NCBI GenBank assembly: GCA_963792175.1
Contig: CAWBVG010000050.1
Coordinates: 33,600 to 97,599, forward strand
Origin: CAWBVG01 sp963792175
Lineage (GTDB): Bacteria; Acidobacteriota; Vicinamibacteria; Vicinamibacterales; CAVVIG01
Reading direction: 5' to 3'
Length of the DNA: 64,000 bases
Shown here: piece after piece, positions 56,940-64,000 of the stretch
Position numbering within the stretch: the first letter of the stretch is position 1
How the letters are laid out: each line of letters starts with the position of its first letter
Notes under the pieces: generated by a model
Seen by the model: only the letters and a program-made list of their open reading frames with translations
Databases searched by the model: none
Told to the model about the DNA's origin: nothing
Program-made: the position numbers and the translations under genes

Positions 56940-57654
56940 TTAGCTAAGCTCGCGAATGCGGATGTTCCGGAAGGCGAGCGGGCCTTCGTGATCGCCCTGC
57001 AGCCCGATGTGGCCCCGCTTGGCGCGGCCGAACTTCGGCCAGTCCTTGAACTTGGCGGCCTGCACCTTCGCTTCCCAATCCGGACTCCAGAGTTCGTACT
57101 CGACGACCTTGACGTCGTTCAACCAGTGCTCGACGTGCGCGCCCTTGGCGACGATGCGCGTCTTGTTCCACTGCGCCGACCGGCTTCAGGTGACCTTCCG
57201 GTGACGGATAGAGTCCGTAGGCCGCCGCCGCGCACGTCAGGCGCGTCTTGTTGTCGGCGGCTTTGATGTCGTCGAGCAGCTGGTATTCCGGGCCGGTGGT
57301 GTAGATCCGGTCGTTGTTCGGCGCGCCTTTGTAGTCGGGGTCCTCGATGCCGCGGTAGAAGATGCCGCTGTTGCCAGCCTCGCCGATCTTCCATTCGAGC
57401 TCGAGCTCGAAATCGCCGTACTGATCCTTGGTGATGATGTCGGGGACACGATCGTCCTTGACGAGCGCGCCGGCTTCAATCCTCCAACCGGCCGGCATTG
57501 TCTGGCTCTTGTAGCCGCGCCAGGCGTCGAGCGATTTGCCGTCGAAGAGCGTCTTCCACGCACCTGCGGCCTCGATTGTGGAACCGGTCGATTGGATCAG
57601 GAGAGCGCCCGCCAGACCGAGTCCGGCGACGGTCGCGATAGCCGTTGTTTTCAT
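56940..57654 (-). CDS. DUF1080 domain protein, second copy (one frameshift)
   Basis: About 238 residues. Signal peptide AIATVAGLGLAGALLIQS; DUF1080 blocks: WKTLFDGKSLDAWRGYKSQTMP, PDIITKDQYGDFELELEWKIGEAGNSGIFYRG, GPEYQLLDDIKAADNKTR and, in the next frame after a joint near 57175, GAHVEHWLNDVKVVEYELWSPDWE, GHIGLQGDHEGPLAFRNIRIRELS. Stop TAA at 56940-56942. It converges on the TonB receptor. The first copy is more divergent (35-40% by eye), so they probably act on different linkages. Confidence 0.88.
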
Positions 57655-57785
57655 GACTCCAGATTATGCATCACTGATTGTCCTGAAACGGCCTCGCGAC
57701 CATGCGGGTGGGTAGCTGGCGACCGAACAGTGGAGAAGCGATTCGCCGGGAGGCCGCGCCGACCGTCCGCTAGACTGACGGTGTT

Positions 57786-58229
57786 ATGGACGTCTGTCCG
57801 ACAGCTGTCATCCTCGCGCCCGTTGAACGCGTCTGGCGCTTGGTGACGGAACCGCGCGAGTTGGCCCACTGGTCAGGGACGAGATTGGTCGAAGCGCCGA
57901 CGCGCTTGATCCGCGCTGGCGATCAGCTCGTCTTTCGAGCCGGCGTGTTCCTCATCACCTTCGATGTGGTTGACCTGGACGCCCCCCGGCAGCTCACCTT
58001 GGACATTGCGCTGCCGTTTGGCGTCAAGAACCGCGAACAGATTCAGATCACACCCATCGACCCCCGTTCGTGTCGCACGACATTTAATTGAGCGTTCCGC
58101 TTCCCGCCAGGTTGGCGGGGCCACCTCGTGAAACTGGTCTTTGGCCGACGGTTCGTCACCGGGCCCGGCGACGCGCTCGGCCGCTTGAAACGGGCCGCAG
58201 AACGGCGTCCAGTCCCACCGCTTGATTGA
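57786..58229 (+). CDS. SRPBCC-family protein interrupted by an in-frame TGA
   Basis: The frame from ATG 57786 reads 101 residues of an SRPBCC/polyketide-cyclase-type fold: TAVILAPVERVWRLVTEPRELAHWSG, IRAGDQLVFRAGVFLITFDVVDLD, FGVKNREQIQITPID. It stops at TGA 58089-58091, but the same frame continues with AFRFPPGWRGHLVKLVFGRRF, VTGPGDALGRLKRAAERRPVP, and ends at TGA 58227-58229, giving the usual 147-residue length and C-terminal helix. The TGA most likely replaces TGC or TGG through one base change, or the gene is a recent pseudogene. No other copy of such a gene is nearby. Confidence 0.65.
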
Positions 58230-58247
58230 AGAACGTGTTCAGCCGCG

Positions 58248-60806
58248 CTATTCCAACCGGAGCGCGCGCATCGGCGGAATTGATGCCGCCCGACTGCCGG
58301 GAATCAGCGCGGCGACCAACGCGCACAGCGTCAGCGATCCGGTCGCCACAGCCAGGGCGACCGGATCCCAGAACTTCACGCCGTACAACTGCGCGGCGAG
58401 CAATTTGCCTGCGCCGATTGCCAGCGGCACGCCGAGTCCCAATCCTATCGCCACGCGCGTGAACGCGCTGCGCAGGACGAGATTCAACACCGCGCCCTTG
58501 TCCGCGCCGAGCGCCATCCGGATCCCGATCTCGTTTGTCCTCTGCGCGACCGAGTAGGCGGTGACGCCGTACAGGCCGATCGCCGCGAGCAGGAGCGACA
58601 CGCCGCCGAAGAGCCCCGCGAGGCTCGCGACCGCGCGCTCCTGATCGAACGTCAGCGCGATCTGCTGCTCGAGCGTCCGCGCGTTCATGAACGTCAGGCT
58701 CGGATCGACGTCCGCCATCGCCTTCGTCACCAGCGGCTCGAGCGCGCCCGGCCCCAGCTTCGTGACGAGCATCAGCCCGCTGATGAAGTGCGACTGGTAC
58801 TCGACGCGCGTCATCACGCTGTTCACGTAGTTCACGTTCTGCGCGAGCGGCACGTAGAACATCGGCCGCGGCGGCAGCCGGAACTGGAAGCTCTGCCACC
58901 TGGCGTCGCGGACGACGCCGACGATCGTGAACGTGCCGACGTTCTGCGGCTCGTCGAGGCCGAAGTGCTGGCCGATCGGATCCTCGTCGCTCTTGAAGAA
59001 GCGCTTGACGAACGCCTCGTTGACGATCGCGACCGGCGCGGTCGTTTCGTTGTCCGCCTCCGTGAACGTGCGCCCGCGCGCCATCGTCATGCCGAGGTTC
59101 TGCAGGTAGTGCGCGCTCACGCGATCCCACGACGCGCCCGCGTTGTCGCCGGGCTTCGGCGGCGGATGGCCGGCGACGAGAATCAGCTCGCCCCAGTTGT
59201 CCGTCAGCGGGTTGTAGAGCGCGAGGTTCGCTGACTGCACGCCGGGGATGCGGTTCAGCCGGTCTTCGAGCGTGCGGTACATCGCCGTCAGCTGCGGCAC
59301 GGTGTAGTCCGCGGACGGCCGGTTGATCGCGACGAGGACGCGATCGGGCACGGTGAACCCGAAGTCCTGATGCTGGACGTTGTTCAAGCTGCGGCCGAGC
59401 ATCGTCGCGCCGGCGACGAGGACGACGGACAGCGTCGCCTGGAGGACGAGCAGCGCGGTGCGCGTGAACGAAGAATGATCGCCCGTCGATCGACCCGATC
59501 CGCGCAGCGCATCGATCGGATCAGTCCGCGTCGCCAGCCAGGCGGGTACGGCGCCGAAGAGCACGCCGGTGATCACCGCGACGCCGAACGCGAACGCCAG
59601 CACCAGCGGCGACGGGCGTGTGCTGATGGGAAGAAATGTCGAGACCGAGAACGCGAGCGAGAGCAGCAGCCGCGCGGCGCCCATCGCGACGACGAGGCCC
59701 GCGATGCCGCCGCCGATGGCGAGCAGGATGCTTTCGACGAGCGCCTGCGTGACGATCTGCGATCGCGACGCGCCGATGGCCATCCGTACTGCCGTCTGCG
59801 TCCGTCGCGCGACCGAGCGCGCGAGCAGCAGGTTCGCGACGTTCGCGCAGGCGATCAGCAGCACGAGTCCGCACACGGCCATCAACAGCTGCAGGCTGCT
59901 GGCGTACTGCTCTTTCATCACGCCGACGCCGGCGCCGGCCGGGACGATCGCGATCGTCTGCTTCGGCAGCAGGTGGTCGACGTCGGACAGCCAGTTCGCC
60001 GGCCAGCCCGAGTCACGCGGGATCCACTGGCGCAGGACGTTCGTGAGCCGCGGCGCGATGCCGTCGGTGGTGGCGCCGGGTTTGAGGCGGCCGATGACGC
60101 GCAGCCAGGCGGAGACCGGCTGGCGCAGCAGCGAGTTGGCGCCGGTGACCATCGGTTCGTGCTGAATCGGGATCCAGAGGTCGGGCGGATTGTTGCGGAG
60201 CGTATCGCCGAAGAAGCCCGGCGGCGCCACGCCGGCGACCGTGAACGGGTGGCCTTCGATGACCAGCGTCTGGCCGACGAGCGATTGATCGCCGCCGTAG
60301 ATCGCTTCCCACGAGTGATGGCTGATCACGACGACGGGCGGCGACGCCGGCGTGTCATCGTCTGCGGTGAAGACGCGTCCGCCGAAGGCGCCGATGCCGA
60401 AGGTCGTGAAGTAGTTGCCGGTGACGTATTCCGTCCGGAGCGAGCGCGCGGCGACGTCCACGCCGGGCCGGCGGACGCTGACGCGGAAGCCGCCGGCCTG
60501 GAAGGCGGTCAGTTGTTCGAACTCGGGCGCTTCGGCTTTGAGGCGTTCGAAGAGCGGGTACGAGAACATGCCCCAGCGATCCTGCGGTCCGCCCTGGACG
60601 CAGCAGTTGTCGCCGTCGCCGACGCGGTAGAGGCGTTCCGGGTCGGCGACCGGGAGCGAGCGCAGCATGACCGCGTGGATCAGCGTGAAGATCGCGGTCG
60701 TGCCGCCGATACCGAGCGAGAGCGTCAGGACGGCCGAGGCCGTGAAGACGGGCGAGAGACGGAATTGACGGATCGCGTAACGGATGGCGCCGACCGGGTT
60801 GTCCAT
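58248..60806 (-). CDS. ADOP/MacB-like ABC permease, full length
   Basis: 852 residues, no frameshift. It lacks the N-terminal extension seen in the PadR-linked copy and starts directly with MDNPVGAIRYAIRQFRLSPVFTASAVLTLSLGIGGTTAIFTLI. First periplasmic domain VTGNYFTTFGIGAFGGRVF, PFTVAGVAPPGFFGDTLRNNPPDLW; FtsX helices LMAVCGLVLLIACANVANLLLARSVARRTQTAVRMAIGASR; second copy of the unit ending SIPPMRALRLE, with EIGIRMALGADKGAVLNLVLR. Two FtsX domains in one chain mark an ADOP. No ATPase gene lies beside it. Probably part of an extrusion or assembly system. Confidence 0.9.
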   Translation of the reverse strand: MDNPVGAIRYAIRQFRLSPVFTASAVLTLSLGIGGTTAIFTLIHAVMLRSLPVADPERLYRVGDGDNCCVQGGPQDRWGMFSYPLFERLKAEAPEFEQLTAFQAGGFRVSVRRPGVDVAARSLRTEYVTGNYFTTFGIGAFGGRVFTADDDTPASPPVVVISHHSWEAIYGGDQSLVGQTLVIEGHPFTVAGVAPPGFFGDTLRNNPPDLWIPIQHEPMVTGANSLLRQPVSAWLRVIGRLKPGATTDGIAPRLTNVLRQWIPRDSGWPANWLSDVDHLLPKQTIAIVPAGAGVGVMKEQYASSLQLLMAVCGLVLLIACANVANLLLARSVARRTQTAVRMAIGASRSQIVTQALVESILLAIGGGIAGLVVAMGAARLLLSLAFSVSTFLPISTRPSPLVLAFAFGVAVITGVLFGAVPAWLATRTDPIDALRGSGRSTGDHSSFTRTALLVLQATLSVVLVAGATMLGRSLNNVQHQDFGFTVPDRVLVAINRPSADYTVPQLTAMYRTLEDRLNRIPGVQSANLALYNPLTDNWGELILVAGHPPPKPGDNAGASWDRVSAHYLQNLGMTMARGRTFTEADNETTAPVAIVNEAFVKRFFKSDEDPIGQHFGLDEPQNVGTFTIVGVVRDARWQSFQFRLPPRPMFYVPLAQNVNYVNSVMTRVEYQSHFISGLMLVTKLGPGALEPLVTKAMADVDPSLTFMNARTLEQQIALTFDQERAVASLAGLFGGVSLLLAAIGLYGVTAYSVAQRTNEIGIRMALGADKGAVLNLVLRSAFTRVAIGLGLGVPLAIGAGKLLAAQLYGVKFWDPVALAVATGSLTLCALVAALIPGSRAASIPPMRALRLE

Positions 60807-60855
60807 GCGGATCGGTTAGACGGCGTAGACCCGCCATCCGTTGACGTCGTACGCA

Positions 60856-62772
60856 TCATTGCTTCGGCAAGGCGAAGGCGATGATCTCGTCGTTGGTCAC
60901 CTGCGACCCGGTGAGCCCGCCGCCGGTGCTCACCACCGCGACGAATTGCCGCCCATTGGCGCCAAGATAGGTGATCGGGGTCGTTTCAACCGATGACGGC
61001 AGCTTGATCTCCCAGAGCTTCTCGCCGGTCGCCGTCGCAAAGGCGCGGAACCTGAAGTCGTCGGTGCCGCCAACGAAGGTCAGCCCGCTGGCAGTCAGCA
61101 CGACCCCGCCGGAACTCGGCCGCCCCGTGTTCTGCATGCCGGCAGGCAGCGCGTCGGAGACGCCAAGCGTTTTGCGATACGCAATATCGCCGGTATCCAT
61201 GTTCACGGCGACCAATTCGCCCCACGGCGTCGGGCCGCAGAGCAGTTTGCGGTCGGGATCCCCGAAGCGGCGCGTGCCGGCGAGCGGCCCGGAATTCGCG
61301 TAGCTGCCGTCCGGCCGCTGGATGATGCGCATCGGCTGGAAGATGTTGCTGGTGTTCGACACGAACAGATGCAGCTCGGGATCGTACGACGGTCCCCAGA
61401 AGTTGATCCCGCCCGCCGGACCCGGTGGAGAAATGCTGTACTGGTTGAAGGCGATCGGCAGGTACGGCCCGCCCAGCTTCATGTTGTTGTCGTCGACCAG
61501 GTGTTCGCAGTACGCCTGGTGCTGCGGCTCGCCTTTGTAGAGATTGCTGCGGGAGATCGTGTTCTGCGCGAGCGGTGGCGGCTTGACCGGGAACGGCTGC
61601 GTCGGCGACGCCTGCTCGCCGGGCACGTCGCTTTTCGGCACCGCGCGCTCCTCGATGTCGAACAGCGGCTTGCCGGTCACGCGATTGAACGTAAACATCA
61701 ATCCGGTCTTGTTGACGACGATGACGGCGGGCACGATCTGTCCATCGCGGCGCAGGTCGACGAGCAGCGGTGCCGACTGGGTGTCGTAGTCCCAGATGTC
61801 GTGGTGCACGAGCTGGAAGTGCCAGAGATACTTGCCGGTATTGGCATCGACCGCGACGACCGACGACGAGAACAGATTGTTGCCGGGGCGGTCGATGCCG
61901 ACGCGATCGTTGTTTGGCGCGCCGAGCGGCATGTAGAGGATGCCGCGCTCGGCATCGAGCGACGTATAACCCCAGACGTTGACGCCCGAACGGTCTTTCG
62001 CGCTGTCTCCGCCCCACGTGTCGTAGCCAAACTCTCCCGGTCGCGGAACGGTATGGAACGTCCACACCAACCTGCCGGTTCTGGCGTCCCAGGCGCGCGT
62101 GTCGCCCGCGGGTCCGGCTCCGGCATTGGATCCGCCCGGCCCTTCGCCGGTGCCCGCCCCCGTGATGATCAGGTTCTTGTAGATGGTCGGCGCAGACAGC
62201 AGGGAATAGGCGGCGTTCATTCCAGTCTGCATGACCTCCGGCGTCTTGAGCGTGACGACGCCATTCTCGCCAAACCACTCGTTGATCGTGCCATCGGCAG
62301 CCTTGAGCGAGTACAGCTTGCCCGTCGTCGTTCCAAAGACGATCGAAGCCGGGAGTGGGAGATCGCCTCCGCCCGGCCAATACGCCACGCCGCGTTTCGA
62401 CGGCAGCTCGTTGTTGGGAAGTTGAAATCGCCATTTCTCGGCGCCGGTCGTGGCGTCCAACGCGATGACGGCGCCGTACGGCGAGCCGAGATACATCGTG
62501 TTGCCGATCACGATGGGAATGGCTTCGTCTTCCCGCATCGGACCCGTGAAGCCGGCGGGCTTGAGATGAACGCTCCAGACCTGCTGAAGCGTCGCGACAT
62601 TGTTAGCCGTGATCTGGGTCAGCGGGCTGTAGCGGTTCGCCGTCTGATCGTAGTTGGTGCTTGGCCAGTCGGTTGCACGGGGCGGACCGTCCGCGCTGCC
62701 CACCGCGCCGGAGGTCGCTGCAAGAGCAGCACACGTCACGCCCAACGCGAGTCTCGAAGCCAATCCCGCCAT
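60856..62772 (-). CDS. Secreted PQQ-dependent dehydrogenase (quinoprotein glucose dehydrogenase-like)
   Basis: 638 residues. The frame is open to 63156, but ATG 62772 has GGGAGCAGCGCA before it and opens a signal peptide (LASRLALGVTCAALAATSG). Quinoprotein repeats: DWPSTNYDQTANRYSPLTQI, AVIALDATTGAEKWRFQLP, TRAWDARTGRLVWTFHTVPRPGEFGYDTWG, KYLWHFQLVHHDIWDYDTQ, LMFTFNRVTGKPLFDIEER, FRFRAFATATGEKLWEIKLPSS. A Cys-containing insertion (AYCEHLVDDNNMKLG) differs from the two copies at 33-37 kb. Substrate unknown. The frame is intact. Confidence 0.92.
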   Translation of the reverse strand: MAGLASRLALGVTCAALAATSGAVGSADGPPRATDWPSTNYDQTANRYSPLTQITANNVATLQQVWSVHLKPAGFTGPMREDEAIPIVIGNTMYLGSPYGAVIALDATTGAEKWRFQLPNNELPSKRGVAYWPGGGDLPLPASIVFGTTTGKLYSLKAADGTINEWFGENGVVTLKTPEVMQTGMNAAYSLLSAPTIYKNLIITGAGTGEGPGGSNAGAGPAGDTRAWDARTGRLVWTFHTVPRPGEFGYDTWGGDSAKDRSGVNVWGYTSLDAERGILYMPLGAPNNDRVGIDRPGNNLFSSSVVAVDANTGKYLWHFQLVHHDIWDYDTQSAPLLVDLRRDGQIVPAVIVVNKTGLMFTFNRVTGKPLFDIEERAVPKSDVPGEQASPTQPFPVKPPPLAQNTISRSNLYKGEPQHQAYCEHLVDDNNMKLGGPYLPIAFNQYSISPPGPAGGINFWGPSYDPELHLFVSNTSNIFQPMRIIQRPDGSYANSGPLAGTRRFGDPDRKLLCGPTPWGELVAVNMDTGDIAYRKTLGVSDALPAGMQNTGRPSSGGVVLTASGLTFVGGTDDFRFRAFATATGEKLWEIKLPSSVETTPITYLGANGRQFVAVVSTGGGLTGSQVTNDEIIAFALPKQ

Positions 62773-63185
62773 TGCGCTGCTCCCGGCAATGCCGCTCAGT
62801 GGCGGCGTGTGTGAGGCCGAATGATATCGAGTTGCACGTGGGAAGTCCTTCGGCAAGTGTTGCCTTCTGCCCGAAGAGGCGAATGTCGCCGATCTGGGCG
62901 GTCGGCGAGATGAACTCGAACGCGGACAGAGTTGGCGGTCGTCGGGCAGTATTTGTAAACGTTGCGCCGTCAGCGCGGAGTAATCCCGGGAGTAATCCCT
63001 ATCGCGCGGACCACTGTTCAGTCGCCGATGCGGGAGCGAACAAATCGCGCCATACGCGGCCGAGGCCGGAAGACCGTTGAGTATCACTCCTGAAAGCTGC
63101 GCAAAGGCGATGGCGGAGTTTTCGACGTGTGCCCATGAGTTCGCCTGGTGTGGCATATGCAGCCTCCACTACGGAGGTGACGTCT
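62773..63185. other. 413-base intergenic region, no gene seen
   Basis: It separates the PQQ gene (minus) and the crystallin gene (plus), so it holds divergent promoters. It contains a 12-bp tandem repeat (GGAGTAATCCC at 62977-62987 and 62989-62999). GGAGGTGACGTCT lies directly before ATG 63186. No open frame with family features or ribosome site was found on either strand. Confidence 0.5.
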
Positions 63186-63846
63186 ATGTTCAACAGAACC
63201 ATATTCGCGCTGCTCGCGAGCGGAACGCTCCTCGCCGCCCCGCCTGCCGCTCAACGCTGGGGCTACGGACCGGTGCCGAGCGCGGGCGCGTGCTTCTATC
63301 AGCACCGAACTATCAGGGACGTTATTTCTGTGCCCGAGCCGGCGAAGAGCTGCCGGCCATTCCCAATGGCCTAAACAATCGGATCAGGTCGATTCGTGTA
63401 TTCGGCGGAGGACAGGTCATCGTCTACAGTTATGGTCAATTCGGCGGTGCCGAGCACTGGATCGACTACAACGTTCCTGATCTGCGGTACGACGGGTGGT
63501 ACGACCGTATTTGATCAGCGCGGCTGTCGTGGGAGCCACGTTACGCCAATCGGTACGATCGGCTATCAAGGACGTCCGCGTGGCACCAGCGGCCAATATG
63601 AAGGGCAGACCAGACGACGCGCGCTCGCGCTCCCGCGGTGACGGATCGAATCGATACAACGGGGCGATGACGCGAGCGCAGGCGCAGGCAATCGTGCGGT
63701 CCGCACCTGAACGTGCTTGGGCGCGAGCCGGATCCGGCCAGCGCCGGCTGGGTCGATCGCGTGCTGAACGACCATTGGTCGCAGCAGCAACTCGAACGCG
63801 AGTGCGCAACAGCGCGGATTATAGGCAAAAACATCCGCGTGAATAG
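63186..63846 (+). CDS. Secreted beta/gamma-crystallin-like protein with C-terminal DUF4214-like domain (at least four frameshifts)
   Basis: ATG 63186 has GGAGGTGACGTCT before it and opens a signal peptide (FNRTIFALLASGTLLAAP). Pieces in three frames join as a beta/gamma-crystallin (peptidase-inhibitor I36-type) domain: GACFYQ, APNYQGRYFCARAGEELPA, NNRIRSIRVFGGGQVIVYS, NVPDLRYDGWYDRI, then a basic linker and a DUF4214-like end: GAMTRAQAQAIVR, LGREPDPASAGWVDRVLND, HWSQQQLER, LRNSADYRQKHPRE. Stop TAA-type at 63844-63846. About 220 residues. Crystallin-like domains in bacteria often bind calcium. The combination suggests a secreted structural or binding protein. Confidence 0.65.
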
Positions 63847-64000
63847 ACGGGTGTTTGCGACTTGCCGCTCGGCTGGCCCGTGCCACCGGGCGGCTTCTTT
63901 GTCGCACCGATAGGTTCCAACGTCGACCTCCGGCGAGGCGTCTCCCGTCCGGAGAAGCCGCGCCGCGCCAGCCCCTCCTGCGCCGTTTTCGAGGACCTAT
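63847..64000. other. Right-edge sequence, no gene seen
   Basis: 154 bases after the last stop. A short stem GCCCG / CGGGC followed by GGCTTCTTTGT could be a weak terminator. No reading frame with family features is visible. Confidence 0.35.

Noticed and set aside
58089..58091. Selenocysteine at the in-frame TGA
   Set aside because: No SECIS-like hairpin was recognised just after the codon, and SRPBCC proteins are not known selenoproteins. A base change is simpler.

Overview
The window is about 65% GC and looks like a soil member of the Acidobacteriota (Vicinamibacter-like). I infer this from gene content: two ADOP-type permeases (one paired with PadR), a TIGR03435-family protein, BlaI plus a BlaR1 fused to a TonB C-terminus, a TonB receptor with an N-terminal carboxypeptidase-regulatory domain, several signal-bearing PQQ dehydrogenases, DUF1080 proteins and Tat-exported Gfo/Idh/MocA oxidoreductases. 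I found no rRNA, tRNA, CRISPR array or phage genes. One IS110-type transposase is present as a decayed copy. About half of the long genes are interrupted by single-base indels although the protein sequence on both sides stays family-like. I read these as mostly assembly errors and give each such gene as one feature with its joints.

Layout. 0-5.6 kb: end of an unknown gene, a hybrid histidine kinase, a secreted aspartic protease and a ToxR/CadC-like regulator with a periplasmic propeller. 5.6-11.5 kb: tannase, MOSC protein, an ECF41 sigma operon (membrane protein, epimerase, sigma factor) divergent from an ArsR-SRPBCC-DinB operon. 11.5-16.8 kb: PQQ sugar dehydrogenase, acetamidase, OsmC, M49 peptidase. 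16.9-23.5 kb: GAF kinase, receiver-PP2C phosphatase and a heterodimeric ABC exporter. 23.6-28.9 kb: Gfo/Idh/MocA, TIM-barrel isomerase, metal-dependent hydrolase, cNMP-domain thioredoxin-reductase-like flavoprotein, DUF3309. 28.9-33.1 kb: lipoprotein with IPT-like repeats, small secreted protein, IS110 remnant, TIGR03435 protein and a remnant of an epimerase gene. 33.2-37.1 kb: two tandem PQQ dehydrogenases. 37.1-42 kb: ArsR-AHSA1 pair, PilZ pair, phosphoribosyltransferase-erythromycin-esterase fusion divergent from a dienelactone-hydrolase-like gene, PGPGW membrane protein. 42.2-51.1 kb: cytochrome c/Cu-monooxygenase-like pair, PLP decarboxylase, PadR-ADOP, BlaI-BlaR1. 51.2-57.7 kb: Gfo/Idh/MocA divergent from DUF1080-TonB receptor, then a second DUF1080. 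57.8-64 kb: SRPBCC gene with an in-frame stop, second ADOP, PQQ dehydrogenase, and a beta/gamma-crystallin-DUF4214 secreted protein.

How the genes work together. The strongest theme is periplasmic sugar and polyphenol oxidation: four PQQ dehydrogenases, a tannase, and two loci (23.6-26 and 51.2-57.7 kb) that carry the parts of a keto-glycoside oxidation-elimination route (Gfo/Idh/MocA dehydrogenase, TIM-barrel partner, DUF1080 hydrolase/lyase, TonB uptake). The second theme is small self-contained regulatory modules whose control sites can be read directly: an ECF41 sigma operon preceded by a matching promoter, two ArsR-SRPBCC modules with palindromic operators, PadR with two tandem dyads, and BlaI with a dyad at its start codon.
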